A stretch of 64,000 nt of DNA, from the NCBI RefSeq assembly GCF_004785935.1, contig NZ_SRRP01000001.1, positions 434,001 through 498,000 on the forward strand, read 5' to 3'. A model generated the notes under the pieces. It worked only from the letters and a program-made list of their open reading frames with translations, was not told where the DNA came from and searched no databases. A program made the position numbers and the translations under genes. Positions 46,993 through 56,238 of this stretch are shown piece by piece. The stretch's first letter is position 1; each line of letters begins with the position of its first letter. Source of the DNA: Streptococcus rubneri (GTDB taxonomy: Bacteria > Bacillota > Bacilli > Lactobacillales > Streptococcaceae).

Positions 46993-47565
46993 TTATAAGG
47001 ATTTTTTTACTTTTGAGAGAGGTGGAACAATAGCTAGAGTTAGAATAACTGTGGCTAGTACTTCAATCAAAGAGTTAGTGGTTAAGACAGCTCCCAAGAA
47101 GGCTTGGATGCCACCAGGATAATTTTTTGCAAAGAAAATAAAGATACCTGAAAGAACAAAGAAGGTATTGGTCATAGACCCAGCTGCAGCGGCTATCATG
47201 AGCCCAGTTTTATTGTGAATGAACTTGTAAACAAAATAAGGAGTAATCCCAATGAGAATGCGAGGAACAAGTACGATAATGAGAGAGTAGAGGTTCCCTT
47301 TTTCAACAAAGGGACTGAATAAATAACTACTTGGTAGTTGAACGATCGTATTGATGGTTAGGCTGAAGAGCCCCATCAAGAGTCCGAGAATACCACCGAT
47401 GCGAGGCCCGTAAAGAATAGATGCAATAACTACTGGAATATGGACGAAGGTCGGCGGGATTAGAAAAGGGAAGAATTGGAAGATCATGGTTGATGTGTAG
47501 TGAATGGTTACCATGATCGCAAAAAAGATAGAGATCTGTGCAATAGATGAAGAAGATTTTCTCAT
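46993..47565 (-). CDS. ECF transporter substrate-binding (S) component
   Basis: A 190-aa membrane protein with about six hydrophobic segments and the hallmark of S components, a short N-terminal helix followed by P-x-x-x-x-x-H-I-P-V-V-I-A-S-I-L-Y-G-P around residues 38-56. Its start overlaps the coaC stop (ATGA), so it is in the coenzyme A operon. By this context the ligand is probably pantothenate or a related CoA precursor (PanT-like), which is inference. The energising EcfA/A'/T genes are not in the window. Confidence 0.85.
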   Translation of the reverse strand: MRKSSSSIAQISIFFAIMVTIHYTSTMIFQFFPFLIPPTFVHIPVVIASILYGPRIGGILGLLMGLFSLTINTIVQLPSSYLFSPFVEKGNLYSLIIVLVPRILIGITPYFVYKFIHNKTGLMIAAAAGSMTNTFFVLSGIFIFFAKNYPGGIQAFLGAVLTTNSLIEVLATVILTLAIVPPLSKVKKSL

Positions 47566-48101
47566 GTAAGGGACTCCTGTATTGTAGTAAGAATGATTTC
47601 AATGGTAGCTAAGGCACCTGCTCCTTGATCCCCGCAGGCTAATAATGCTTCTCGTGGAGGGATTATCTGGTAGCCGTAGCTTTTTAAGGTTTCGATATTG
47701 TTTTGTGTAGCGGGATGCTCCAACATCTTGGTATTCATAGCGGGTGCTAGGATTTTTTTAACATTTGTTGGTAGGGCCAAAGCAGTACTAGTAACGATAT
47801 TATCTGCGAAACCATGGGCTAATTTTGCAATGGTGTTGGCACTAGCTGGAGCGACTAGAAAGAGATCAGCTTGTTTCCCTAAATCAATGTGTTGGATTTG
47901 GTCTGGTGTCTCTTCTGCCATCAGGTCCACTAGGACAGATTGTTTGGAGAGGGATTGGAGAGTCAAGGGGGTGATAAAAGCTGTGGCTGCTGGAGTCATG
48001 AGAACCTTCACCTGGTGACCGAGCTTGGTCAATTGACTGGTGATGTCTGCCGCCTTATAGGCAGAAATACTCCCTGTTACAGCTAGTAGAATATTGGCCA
48101 T
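47562..48101 (-). CDS. coaC: Phosphopantothenoylcysteine decarboxylase
   Basis: FMN-dependent enzyme making 4'-phosphopantetheine, the third step of CoA synthesis from pantothenate. It is 179 aa, as a free-standing CoaC. The flavodoxin-like start A-V-T-G-S-I-S-A-Y-K (about residues 7-16) and the P-A-M-N-T-K-M signature (about 119-125) are visible. It follows coaB by 5 nt. In many bacteria CoaB and CoaC are fused; here they are separate, as usual in streptococci. Confidence 0.94.
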   Translation of the reverse strand: MANILLAVTGSISAYKAADITSQLTKLGHQVKVLMTPAATAFITPLTLQSLSKQSVLVDLMAEETPDQIQHIDLGKQADLFLVAPASANTIAKLAHGFADNIVTSTALALPTNVKKILAPAMNTKMLEHPATQNNIETLKSYGYQIIPPREALLACGDQGAGALATIEIILTTIQESLT

Positions 48102-48106
48102 AGGTT

Positions 48107-48793
48107 TTATCCTTTATTGATAATGTAATTATAAATTTTTTGTGCGATTTCTGCCTTGGTTTCAGCTACTTGAACATCTTGTTCACTGATCAAGTATGCA
48201 CGATGCTTTCCATCTTGGATATCTCTCAAGTCATTGGCCACAATTATTTCTGCCTGATTTTTTTCAAGGCTAGCACGAGCAACTGATAGTAGTTGATCCT
48301 GGGCTACATCAACTAGGAGTTTAAAACCAATCAAGCGAATCTCAGGATTCCAAATTTTTACCAGGGAAATCAACTTAGGATTTTTCTTTAAAAAAAGAAC
48401 TTGGTAGTCGTCGTCTGAAGAGATTTTTGACTCTTGATTCGCGCAATGAAGAAATTGTTCTAGATTACTGGCTCCTTTTATAGCTTCAAATCCAGTCATA
48501 TAGATGGGGCTATAATCTGAAACCGCCATGGCATGGATGAGAACTTGGTGTTTGGTAGTTTGTTCCTTTAGAACTAGCTGAAGTTCTGCGACGTTTGCCG
48601 TTAGAAACGTTGTTAAAAGGGGGTGCTTTTTTGGACGAACAGCCGTTGGGCTAGTAACTAGCGTCACAGGGAAGCCAGCGTCAAGAAACCGCTCAGCGAT
48701 CATTTTTCCTAATTGACCAGTAGAATGATTGGTTATAGAGCGAACTTGATCGATTTTTTCACTGGTTCCACCAGAAGTAATCAAAATATTCAT
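48107..48793 (-). CDS. coaB: Phosphopantothenate-cysteine ligase
   Basis: Joins cysteine to 4'-phosphopantothenate. The 228-aa separate CoaB has the N-terminal S-G-G-T-S-E-K-I-D-Q-V-R-S-I-T-N segment (about residues 7-22), which binds nucleotide and substrate, and A-M-A-V-S-D-Y (about 89) as active-site region. It is the first gene of the coaB-coaC-ECF operon and divergent from fhs. Confidence 0.93.
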   Translation of the reverse strand: MNILITSGGTSEKIDQVRSITNHSTGQLGKMIAERFLDAGFPVTLVTSPTAVRPKKHPLLTTFLTANVAELQLVLKEQTTKHQVLIHAMAVSDYSPIYMTGFEAIKGASNLEQFLHCANQESKISSDDDYQVLFLKKNPKLISLVKIWNPEIRLIGFKLLVDVAQDQLLSVARASLEKNQAEIIVANDLRDIQDGKHRAYLISEQDVQVAETKAEIAQKIYNYIINKG

Positions 48794-49061
48794 AGGCTTA
48801 TTTTACAAGAATTTTATATTTAAGTAAAGCGAGGAATACAGAAGCTTGTACTGCCCTTCTAGTCTAAAATTCATGAAGAAAGAAGGCTTACAAGAATCCT
48901 ATAGCTATTTCATATAAATTCTAATAGGAAAATAGAATAGGGTCGCTTTCCCTTTAAGAGAATAGGCAAAAGACGAACAAAGGCTTCTGAATATCAAAAA
49001 ATGGATTATAAATTGAAGAAAATTCTGTATAATAGTTGTATGAAATAGTAAGGAGATTTAG
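48794..49061. other. Divergent promoter region coaB / fhs
   Basis: No gene. A TATAAT at 49028-49033 lies 17 nt before the fhs ribosome site AAGGAGAT. No ZTP/pfl or THF riboswitch core could be recognised, although fhs is a common target of such switches. Confidence 0.5.
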
Positions 49062-50732
49062 ATGAAGACAGATATCGAAATCGCACAAAGTGTTGAATTG
49101 AAACCTATCACAGATGTGGTAGAGAAATTGGGGATTGACTTCAATGACCTTGAACTTTATGGGAAGTACAAGGCGAAATTAACCTTTGATAAGATCCAAG
49201 AAGTTCAGAAGGAAGAGCCAGGAAAACTTATCTTGGTGACAGCTATTAATCCGACTCCAGCAGGTGAAGGGAAGTCTACCATCACCATTGGTTTGGCAGA
49301 TGCTTTAAATAAAGTCGGGAAACAAACGATGATTGCCATTCGTGAACCTTCCTTAGGTCCAGTAATGGGGATTAAAGGGGGAGCAGCAGGTGGAGGCTAT
49401 GCCCAAGTTCTCCCTATGGAGGATATCAACCTTCATTTCACGGGTGATATGCATGCCATTACGACAGCCAACAATGCTCTTTCAGCTTTAATCGACAATC
49501 ATTTGCATCAAGGAAATGAGCTAGGCATCGACCAACGTCGGATTATCTGGAAACGGGTAGTGGACCTGAATGACCGTGCTTTGCGTCATGTTTCTGTCGG
49601 TCTCGGTGGCCCTCTTAACGGGATCCCTCGTGAAGACGGGTTTGATATCACCGTTGCTTCTGAGATCATGGCCATCCTTTGCTTGGCGACAGATATTGAA
49701 GACTTGAAGCGCCGTTTGGCTAATATTGTCATTGGTTACCGCTATGATCGTAGTCCAGTTTATGTCCGTGATTTAGAAGTAGAAGGGGCGCTTGCCTTGA
49801 TTCTGAAAGATGCGATCAAGCCAAACTTGGTTCAAACCATCTATGGAACTCCAGCCTTTGTTCATGGTGGACCTTTTGCTAATATTGCCCATGGATGTAA
49901 TTCTGTTTTAGCTACCTCAACCGCTCTTCGTTTAGCCGATTACGTAGTGACAGAAGCAGGTTTTGGGGCGGATTTGGGAGCTGAAAAATTCTTGGATATC
50001 AAAACACCAAATCTTCCTGTTAGCCCATCTGCAGTGGTGATCGTGGCAACAATCCGTGCTTTAAAGATGAATGGTGGGGTTGCCAAAGATGCTCTTTCTG
50101 AGGAAAACGTAGAAGCTGTTCGTTCAGGTTTTGCTAACTTGGAGCGCCACGTGGAAAATATGCGTAAGTTCGGGGTTCCTGTAGTGGTGGCTATTAATGA
50201 ATTTATAACAGATACAGAAGCTGAAATTGCAGCTCTGAAAGAACTCTGTGCTTCTATTCAAGTTCCTGTTGAATTGGCGAGCGTTTGGGCTGATGGTGCT
50301 GATGGAGGGGTGGCCCTAGCAGAAACAGTAGTGGAGACACTTGAAACAACTCCAGCCAACTACTCTCGTCTTTATGATAATGACCTTTCTGTTGAAGAAA
50401 AGATCACTAAGATTGCCCAAGAAATTTACCGTGCAGACAATGTTGTCTTTGAGAAAAAAGCCAAAACTCAGATTGCTCAAATCGTAAAAAATGGCTGGGA
50501 CAAGTTACCTGTTTGTATGGCTAAGACTCAATATAGTTTCTCAGATGATCCAAGTCTCCTCGGGGCGCCGTCTGGTTTTGACATTACCATTCGCGAATTG
50601 GTACCTAAGACTGGTGCAGGCTTCATTGTTGCTTTGACAGGTGAAGTGATGACTATGCCTGGATTACCAAAACGTCCTGCAGCTTTGAACATGGATGTAG
50701 CAGAAGATGGTACTGCTTTAGGCTTGTTCTAA
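49062..50732 (+). CDS. fhs: Formate-tetrahydrofolate ligase
   Basis: ATP-dependent formation of 10-formyl-THF for purine and fMet synthesis. Length 556 aa, as in the family. The P-loop T-P-A-G-E-G-K-S-T (about residues 65-73) and the G-G-x-A-x-G-G-Y segment after it (about 107-114) are typical; a further family segment E-A-G-F-G-A-D-L-G lies at about 303-311. AAGGAGAT precedes the ATG. Monocistronic, with a good terminator at 50741. Confidence 0.97.
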   Translation: MKTDIEIAQSVELKPITDVVEKLGIDFNDLELYGKYKAKLTFDKIQEVQKEEPGKLILVTAINPTPAGEGKSTITIGLADALNKVGKQTMIAIREPSLGPVMGIKGGAAGGGYAQVLPMEDINLHFTGDMHAITTANNALSALIDNHLHQGNELGIDQRRIIWKRVVDLNDRALRHVSVGLGGPLNGIPREDGFDITVASEIMAILCLATDIEDLKRRLANIVIGYRYDRSPVYVRDLEVEGALALILKDAIKPNLVQTIYGTPAFVHGGPFANIAHGCNSVLATSTALRLADYVVTEAGFGADLGAEKFLDIKTPNLPVSPSAVVIVATIRALKMNGGVAKDALSEENVEAVRSGFANLERHVENMRKFGVPVVVAINEFITDTEAEIAALKELCASIQVPVELASVWADGADGGVALAETVVETLETTPANYSRLYDNDLSVEEKITKIAQEIYRADNVVFEKKAKTQIAQIVKNGWDKLPVCMAKTQYSFSDDPSLLGAPSGFDITIRELVPKTGAGFIVALTGEVMTMPGLPKRPAALNMDVAEDGTALGLF

Positions 50733-50740
50733 AAAAATAT

Positions 50741-50770
50741 ATAGAGGTTGGCTGACAACCTCTATTTTTG
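50741..50770 (+). terminator. fhs terminator
   Basis: A 10-bp perfect stem (50741-50750 with 50756-50765, loop of 5) and a T run. Confidence 0.85.
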
Positions 50771-50811
50771 TGCTTTTGGGGTATAATAGAGAGATAGAAA
50801 GCGAGAAGACC

Positions 50812-51345
50812 ATGTTGAAGATAAGACCAGTCACTCTTAAAGATGCTCCTGAACTTGTCAGGATTTATGCTCCTTATGTTGAGAAAACAGCCATCACTTT
50901 CGAATACCAGATTCCGACAATTGAGGAATTTGAAGGGCGTATCGAAAAGATCCTTCAACGATTTCCCTATTTAGTAGCTGAAGTAGATGGTCAAGTCCTT
51001 GCTTATGCCTATGCCTCAACCTATTATGATCGATCAGCATATGATTGGGCGGTGGAAGTATCCGTCTATGTGGATCAAGATTATTACGGGCAAAGACTGG
51101 GTACTCGTTTGTATGAGGCGTTAGAGTCGGAGTTGGAGGCGCGTGGTTATTTACGTTTTTTAGCTTGCATCGCCCTACCAAATCCAGCTAGTATTGCCCT
51201 TCATGAAAAGCGGGGCTATGTTCAAGTCGCTCATTTCCCAAAGATTGGGTATAAGTTCAACAAATGGCATGATATTATCTGGATGCAAAAGACGATCAAT
51301 GGGCCAGTAACACTCTTGAAATGTGAGGAAGAAGATGAAGATTGA
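50812..51345 (+). CDS. GNAT acetyltransferase (phosphinothricin-acetyltransferase-like)
   Basis: A 177-aa enzyme that resembles the Pat/YwnH branch of GNAT proteins: V-E-V-S-V-Y-V-D-x-D-Y-Y-G-Q-R-L-G-T-R-L (motif A, about residues 80-100), L-P-N-P-A-S-I-A-L-H-E-K-R-G-Y (motif B, about 122-136) and an I-I-W-M-Q-K tail. The acceptor in bacteria of this branch is often a free amino acid analogue such as methionine sulfoximine. TATAAT lies 30 nt upstream. ATG 50812 is chosen over upstream in-frame codons. It overlaps the next gene. Confidence 0.88.
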   Translation: MLKIRPVTLKDAPELVRIYAPYVEKTAITFEYQIPTIEEFEGRIEKILQRFPYLVAEVDGQVLAYAYASTYYDRSAYDWAVEVSVYVDQDYYGQRLGTRLYEALESELEARGYLRFLACIALPNPASIALHEKRGYVQVAHFPKIGYKFNKWHDIIWMQKTINGPVTLLKCEEEDED

Positions 51346-51994
51346 AGACTTGATTCCCATTTTAGAAGCAGCAACAGTTCCTGAAAAGGTCCCTGATATG
51401 GAAGCTTATATGAAGGGGCATTTCAAATTTCTTGGTATTCAAAAGCCTACCTTACATAGGATTGAGAAAGAATTTTTTAAAGGCCACATAGGAAAAACAG
51501 TCGATTGGGACTTTGTTGAAGCCTGTTGGACACAACCCTATCGGGAGTTTCAGTATGTAGCCATGGATTATTTAGATCAAGTGAAAAAGAACTTGAAGCC
51601 CGAAGATTTTCCAAAGCTGAAACAGTTAGCTCAGACCAAGTCCTGGTGGGATAGTATTGATCAGTTGGACCGCATCATAGGAGAGATTACTTTCACCTAT
51701 CCAGAAACCAAGCAGGTTATGCTGGATTGGAGTAAGGATCAGGACTTTTGGTTGAGGCGGATTGCCATTGATCACCAGCTTATGAGGAAAGAAAAAACAG
51801 ATACGGATTTGTTAGAAAAAGTGATCCTCAATAATCTAGGTCAAAGCGAGTTCTTTATAAATAAGGCAATCGGCTGGAGCTTACGCAACTATTCTAAGGT
51901 CAATCCAGATTGGGTAGGGGCCTTTATCGAGCGATATCGAGAGCAGTTATCTCCTTTGAGCATTCGAGAAGGAAGCAAGTACCTACCTTCTTGA
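51335..51994 (+). CDS. AlkD-like DNA alkylation repair protein
   Basis: A 219-aa all-helical HEAT-like repeat protein of the AlkD/AlkC group, which removes bulky or positively charged alkyl adducts. The W-W-D-S-I-D segment (about residue 108), the F-W-L-R-R-I-A-I-D segment (about 145-153) and the late G-W-S-L-R-N-Y (about 182) match conserved aromatic/basic positions that line the DNA-binding groove. ATG 51335 overlaps the preceding stop and has GAGGAAG upstream. Enzymatic activity is assumed from the family. Confidence 0.87.
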   Translation: MKIEDLIPILEAATVPEKVPDMEAYMKGHFKFLGIQKPTLHRIEKEFFKGHIGKTVDWDFVEACWTQPYREFQYVAMDYLDQVKKNLKPEDFPKLKQLAQTKSWWDSIDQLDRIIGEITFTYPETKQVMLDWSKDQDFWLRRIAIDHQLMRKEKTDTDLLEKVILNNLGQSEFFINKAIGWSLRNYSKVNPDWVGAFIERYREQLSPLSIREGSKYLPS

Positions 51995-52020
51995 CAGTTT
52001 GTGGATGTTCATGGTAAACT
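51991..52020 (+). promoter_or_regulatory. Promoter of the candidate small RNA
   Basis: TTGACA (51991-51996) overlaps the end of the AlkD-like gene; an 18-bp spacer and TAAACT (52015-52020) follow. Start expected near 52027. Confidence 0.65.
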
Positions 52021-52026
52021 AGATTT

Positions 52027-52178
52027 ATGCGATGAGTCGATTGGCTCTTAGGAGCCTTTTGCGCTGAGGAGGTCTACATTCAATTGTAACGCAGGAACGG
52101 ACCTTGAACAGTTGTGTGAACCGGCTGTTCTCATCGAAAGATGCCTCGATCCCTTACCGTTTGGTAGGGGATTTTTTG
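52027..52178 (+). ncRNA. Probable structured small RNA of about 150 nt
   Basis: No ORF, but a promoter upstream and a strong terminator at the end (stem about 52149-52171, then six T's). Between them the sequence folds: CGATGAG (52030-52036) pairs with CTCATCG (52130-52136) as a closing stem; inside are GGCTC-TTAG-GAGCC (52043-52056), AGGTC (52070-52074) with GACCT (52100-52104), and GAACAG (52106-52111) with CTGTTC (52125-52130). The size and the location two genes upstream of asd recall the lactic-acid-bacterial asd RNA motif, but this identity is uncertain. Confidence 0.7.
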
Positions 52179-52270
52179 GTTTCTTAGCTGAGGAGCTCAT
52201 TGATTAGATTGCTTATCTAGTCTGTTGTCCTATAAACTCTTATGAAAAAGAAGAGACTCCAATAGTAAAT

Positions 52271-52299
52271 TTGCTCTTATTTCGTCGCAGTGGTATAAT
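52271..52299 (+). promoter_or_regulatory. Promoter of the DUF3137-lemA operon
   Basis: TTGCTC (52271-52276), a 17-bp spacer and TATAAT (about 52294-52299). Confidence 0.6.
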
Positions 52300-52352
52300 G
52301 GGTGAAAAGATATAGCGCTGTCTTTCATATCAACCATGGAAAGGAGATGTCT

Positions 52353-53354
52353 ATGGAAGTTGAACAAAATCAGTCAACAACTAGGTGGTCGCAAGAAAAA
52401 TCCCAGCGAATTAGTGAGCTAGAAAATTCAAAAGAGTATCAAGACAGACTGTTTTTAATGAAGGAACAGATGAAGAGCAATCTTCATTGGAGGGCCGTTA
52501 CCATTCTTGGTATTATTTTAGCTGTTCTATCTTTCCTACTTTTGAGATTTCGAGCGGTTATTATCATTCTTCCTGCTCTAGTTTTCTATTATTTACCTCA
52601 ATACAACAAAAGGAAGGCTTTATTCGGGGATAATGTTCGCTCCAATGACGAAATCTATATTAATGATTTTCTCTGTCCTATTCTGAAAGAAGTTTTTCCT
52701 CAAGCAGAGTTAACTTTGACTGCAAACTATGCTATGGATGCCTTACAGGTTGTTAGTCCTCGGTCGACCAAGTTTAATCTCTTTAATCAACTGTCTTTCC
52801 ATGATGAAAGAAATCTCACAGTCGCCAACCTTTATGGTCACCATACAGAGACCAGGTATGAAACAGACTCAAATGGGCATACCAGAACTGTCCAAGAAGA
52901 AGTGACGGATTTCGTTGGCCAACTCTTTTCTCTGAAGGCACCTAGTCCCTTCCCAGGACATATGCGGGTGGTTCCGACCAAGAAATCCTTCTTTTTCAAA
53001 AGAGAAGTCAAAGGAGCCTATCCAGGTCCTGGAAAAAATGAGGTACAAATTGAAACAGAAGATATCCAGAACAACGAGAATTACAATATCTATTGTACGG
53101 ATGAATTTGCTGCTCGAAAATTTTTGAAGCCTAAGGTGTTAGATTGGTTCGACAAGCAGATTGCTCAAAATGCGATGTGTGTCTACTTGGTAGAGGATCG
53201 TCTCTATATTTCCTTGTATACCAATCGCTATATTTTTCCAACACCAAGAAAGAAACAAGCTGTTGAGAATCTTTCCTTAGCTGCAGAGTATCAAAAACTC
53301 TGTATGGAGATTGATATCATTGATGAATTAACCAATATTTTTAAAGGAGAATGA
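52353..53354 (+). CDS. DUF3137 membrane protein
   Basis: A 333-aa protein with two adjacent transmembrane helices near the N-terminus (about residues 45-80) and a long cytoplasmic or surface domain of about 240 residues of the DUF3137 family. ATG 52353 has AAGGAG six bases upstream; the in-frame GTG at 52302 is too early. It overlaps the lemA start region. DUF3137 and LemA genes are paired in many bacteria, so the two proteins probably act together. The function is unknown. Confidence 0.85.
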   Translation: MEVEQNQSTTRWSQEKSQRISELENSKEYQDRLFLMKEQMKSNLHWRAVTILGIILAVLSFLLLRFRAVIIILPALVFYYLPQYNKRKALFGDNVRSNDEIYINDFLCPILKEVFPQAELTLTANYAMDALQVVSPRSTKFNLFNQLSFHDERNLTVANLYGHHTETRYETDSNGHTRTVQEEVTDFVGQLFSLKAPSPFPGHMRVVPTKKSFFFKREVKGAYPGPGKNEVQIETEDIQNNENYNIYCTDEFAARKFLKPKVLDWFDKQIAQNAMCVYLVEDRLYISLYTNRYIFPTPRKKQAVENLSLAAEYQKLCMEIDIIDELTNIFKGE

Positions 53355-53356
53355 CG

Positions 53357-53911
53357 ATGTCAGGTTTCATTATTGCACTTATTGTTTTTGCACTAGTAGT
53401 TGTTATGTGGTTTATCGGAGAAAGCAATCGCTTGAACCGTTATCAGGTCATGATTGAAGAATCAAAGAGGACGGTTGATATCACCTTGGTTAAACGCTAC
53501 GACACCATTTCGGAAATGTTGAAGGTTGCTAAGGCTTATGCCAAACATGAAGAGAAAGTCTTTAGCGAATTGGTAGCCCTTCGCCAAGGTGCCTCTATCC
53601 AAGAATCCAATCAAGTTATTGCCAATCAAAATGATGTTTTGGCACAAATCCGAGCAGTGGGTGAGAATTATCCGGAGCTCTTATCTTCTAACCAATTCTT
53701 GGCCTTGCAAAAAGAAATTGCAGACGAAAATGAAGATTTGGCAGCTTCTAAACGCATTGTCAATAGCAATATTAGCCAAATCAACCAAGCCATTGTAACC
53801 TTCCCAACTTCAGTAGTTGCGGGTATCAAAGGGATGCAACAGGTCCAGTTCCTTTTGGAAGATACTCAAGGTAAGAAGGATTTAAGTGATTTGGATTATG
53901 AGATCCATTAA
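53357..53911 (+). CDS. lemA: LemA-family protein
   Basis: A 184-aa protein with an N-terminal membrane helix (about residues 3-20) and a long helical domain typical of LemA (R-Y-D-T-I-S-E-M-L-K-V-A-K-A-Y at about 48-62). ATG 53357 has AAGGAG 8 nt upstream; ATG 53351 would sit too close to that site. It is co-transcribed with the DUF3137 gene. LemA proteins are bacterial membrane proteins of unknown role, sometimes linked with two-component sensing or surface antigens. Confidence 0.88.
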   Translation: MSGFIIALIVFALVVVMWFIGESNRLNRYQVMIEESKRTVDITLVKRYDTISEMLKVAKAYAKHEEKVFSELVALRQGASIQESNQVIANQNDVLAQIRAVGENYPELLSSNQFLALQKEIADENEDLAASKRIVNSNISQINQAIVTFPTSVVAGIKGMQQVQFLLEDTQGKKDLSDLDYEIH

Positions 53912-53943
53912 TTTTTAATTAAAGCATCATATATCTAGAAACT

Positions 53944-53970
53944 ATCCCGGTCTTTGATCGGGATTTTTTG
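53944..53970 (+). terminator. DUF3137-lemA terminator
   Basis: A 9-bp stem with one G-U pair (53944-53952 with 53956-53964) and six T residues. Confidence 0.8.
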
Positions 53971-54015
53971 TTTTCATAAATGTAAAATACGCTTTTCATT
54001 TACTAGGAAAAATAG

Positions 54016-54050
54016 TATAATAGATAAAATTCACAAATTTTTAGAAAATT
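54016..54050 (+). promoter_or_regulatory. asd promoter and 14/15 CodY box in the leader
   Basis: TATAAT at 54016-54021 with a weak -35 about 17 bp upstream. AATTTTTAGAAAATT at 54036-54050 matches the CodY consensus at 14 of 15 positions. It lies downstream of the -10, where a bound repressor would act as roadblock. Confidence 0.7.
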
Positions 54051-54067
54051 CCGAAAGAGGTTATACT

Positions 54068-55144
54068 ATGGGATATACAGTTGCTGTTGTCGGTGCGACA
54101 GGTGCCGTTGGTGCTCAAATGATCAAGATGTTGGAAGAATCCAATCTTCCGATTGATAAAATTCGTTTCCTTGCTTCTGCTCGTTCAGCTGGTAAGGTAT
54201 TGAAATTTAAGGATCTAGACATTACGATTGAAGAAACAACAGAAACTGCCTTCGAAGGGGTAGATATCGCTCTCTTCTCAGCTGGTGGTTCTACTTCTGC
54301 AAAATATGCACCTTATGCTGTAAAGGCAGGTGCAGTCGTAGTAGATAATACTTCTTATTTCCGTCAAAATCCAGATGTACCATTAGTAGTTCCTGAAGTA
54401 AATGCACATGCGCTTGATGCCCATAATGGGATTATCGCCTGTCCTAACTGTTCAACGATTCAAATGATGGTAGCTCTTGAGCCTGTTCGTCAGAAATGGG
54501 GCTTGAACCGGATTATCGTTTCAACTTACCAAGCTGTTTCAGGTGCTGGTATGGGAGCCATTCTTGAAACCCAACGTGAACTTCGGGAAGTTTTGAATGA
54601 TGGGGTGGATCCACGTGATTTGCATGCAGAAATCTTACCATCAGGTGGCGATAAGAAACATTATCCAATCGCTTTTAACGCACTTCCACAAATCGACGTC
54701 TTCACTGACAATGACTACACTTACGAAGAGATGAAGATGACCAATGAAACCAAGAAAATCATGGAAGACGATAGGATCGCCGTTTCTGCAACTTGTGTGC
54801 GTATCCCCGTCTTGTCAGCTCACTCAGAGTCTGTCTACATCGAGACCAAGGAAGTAGCTCCAATCGAAGAAGTGAAAGCGGCCATTGCTGCCTTCCCTGG
54901 TGCTGTCTTGGAAGATGATGTCGCTCATCAAGTATACCCACAAGCGATTAACGCTGTTGGTTCTCGCGATACCTTTGTTGGTCGTATCCGTAAAGATTTG
55001 GATGCTGAAAAGGGAATCCATATGTGGGTGGTTTCTGATAACCTTCTTAAAGGAGCTGCTTGGAACTCAGTTCAAATTGCAGAAACCCTTCATGAACGTG
55101 GACTCGTGCGCCCAACAGCTGAGTTGAAGTTTGAGTTGAAATGA
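54068..55144 (+). CDS. asd: Aspartate-semialdehyde dehydrogenase
   Basis: Makes aspartate semialdehyde for Lys/DAP, Met and Thr synthesis, hence for peptidoglycan. The 358-aa protein has the NADP motif G-A-T-G-A-V-G (about residues 9-15), the catalytic Cys in C-P-N-C-S-T-I-Q (about 126-133) and an H-S-E-S-V-Y segment (about 253). The ATG at 54068 follows AAAGAGG; upstream in-frame extension is not conserved. dapA follows after an 87-nt gap. Confidence 0.97.
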   Translation: MGYTVAVVGATGAVGAQMIKMLEESNLPIDKIRFLASARSAGKVLKFKDLDITIEETTETAFEGVDIALFSAGGSTSAKYAPYAVKAGAVVVDNTSYFRQNPDVPLVVPEVNAHALDAHNGIIACPNCSTIQMMVALEPVRQKWGLNRIIVSTYQAVSGAGMGAILETQRELREVLNDGVDPRDLHAEILPSGGDKKHYPIAFNALPQIDVFTDNDYTYEEMKMTNETKKIMEDDRIAVSATCVRIPVLSAHSESVYIETKEVAPIEEVKAAIAAFPGAVLEDDVAHQVYPQAINAVGSRDTFVGRIRKDLDAEKGIHMWVVSDNLLKGAAWNSVQIAETLHERGLVRPTAELKFELK

Positions 55145-55169
55145 TTCTATAACTGAATAATATGTAATG

Positions 55170-55200
55170 GGGACAGTCATCAACTTTGGTGCTGTCCCTC
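55170..55200 (+). terminator. Weak hairpin between asd and dapA
   Basis: GGGACAG (55170-55176) pairs with CTGTCCC (55192-55198), but only CTCTTCCC follows. It may be an attenuating hairpin or RNA-processing site rather than a full terminator. Confidence 0.4.
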
Positions 55201-55231
55201 TTCCCTATGATTGATTCGAGAAGGAGCATCA

Positions 55232-56167
55232 ATGTCTTATCAAGATTTAAAAGATTGTAAAATGATTACCGCCTTTATCACCCCCTTTCATGAAGATGGC
55301 TCGATCAACTTTGAGGCTATTCCGCCCTTAATTGAGCATTTACTAGCCCATCACACAGATGGAATTCTCTTAGCTGGTACCACGGCCGAAAGTCCGACAC
55401 TGACACACGATGAAGAGCTCTTATTATTTGCTGCAGTTCAAAAGGTGGTGAACGGACGTGTTCCTTTGATTGCTGGTGTCGGGACCAATGAGACCCGAGA
55501 TTCCATTGAGTTTGTAAAGGAAGTAGATCAGTTTGGTGGCTTTGCTGCTGGTTTGGCCATTGTTCCATACTACAACAAACCTTCTCAAGAAGGTATGTAC
55601 CAGCATTTTAAGGCTATTGCGGACGCTTCTAACTTGCCAATTATTATTTACAATATTCCTGGGCGCGTGGTGGTCGAAATGACACCAGAAACCATGCTCC
55701 GCTTGGCCGAACATCCAAACATCATCGGGGTCAAAGAGTGTACAACCCTTGCCAATATGGCTTACTTAATCGAGCACAAGCCAGAGGAGTTTCTCATCTA
55801 TACAGGGGAAGACGGGGATGCTTTCCACGCTATGAACCTTGGAGCAGACGGTGTGATTTCAGTAGCATCTCATACTAATGGTGATGAAATGCATGAAATG
55901 TTCCAAGCTATTGAGAATAATGATATTAAAAAGGCAGCGGCTATCCAGCGCCAATTTATCCCTAAAGTCAATGCTCTCTTCTCTTATCCAAGCCCAGCTC
56001 CTGTCAAATCAGTCTTGAACTATATGGGATTTGAAGCAGGTCCAACCCGTCTGCCATTGGTACCAGCACCCGCTGAGGAAGCTAAGCGCATCATCAAGGT
56101 TGTAGTGGATGGAGATTACCATGCGACCAAAGAAATCATTACGGGAGTTCTTCGTCCGGATTATTGA
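55232..56167 (+). CDS. dapA: 4-hydroxy-tetrahydrodipicolinate synthase
   Basis: Condenses aspartate semialdehyde and pyruvate, the first step of lysine synthesis. The 311-aa protein has the substrate loop G-T-T-A-E-S-P-T (about residues 48-55), Y-Y-N-K-P-S-Q-E-G (about 110-118) and the Schiff-base lysine in G-V-K-E-C-T (about 164-169). AAGGAG precedes ATG 55232. It follows asd, whose product it uses. Confidence 0.97.
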   Translation: MSYQDLKDCKMITAFITPFHEDGSINFEAIPPLIEHLLAHHTDGILLAGTTAESPTLTHDEELLLFAAVQKVVNGRVPLIAGVGTNETRDSIEFVKEVDQFGGFAAGLAIVPYYNKPSQEGMYQHFKAIADASNLPIIIYNIPGRVVVEMTPETMLRLAEHPNIIGVKECTTLANMAYLIEHKPEEFLIYTGEDGDAFHAMNLGADGVISVASHTNGDEMHEMFQAIENNDIKKAAAIQRQFIPKVNALFSYPSPAPVKSVLNYMGFEAGPTRLPLVPAPAEEAKRIIKVVVDGDYHATKEIITGVLRPDY

Positions 56168-56179
56168 TGTCTTAGATTC

Positions 56180-56208
56180 TTGACAAATCCCCTATTTATT
56201 AAGATAAT
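56180..56208 (+). promoter_or_regulatory. Promoter of the ATP-cone gene
   Basis: TTGACA (56180-56185), a 17-bp spacer and GATAAT (56203-56208). Confidence 0.75.
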
Positions 56209-56238
56209 AGAAGTATATTGATGATCAAGGAGAATAAG

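Noticed and set aside
48794-49061. Possible ZTP or THF riboswitch before fhs
   Set aside because: The conserved cores of these riboswitches could not be found by eye.
52027-52178. T-box or tmRNA interpretation of the structured RNA
   Set aside because: No T-box sequence with the TGG-containing core and no tmRNA tag frame or tRNA-like ends.
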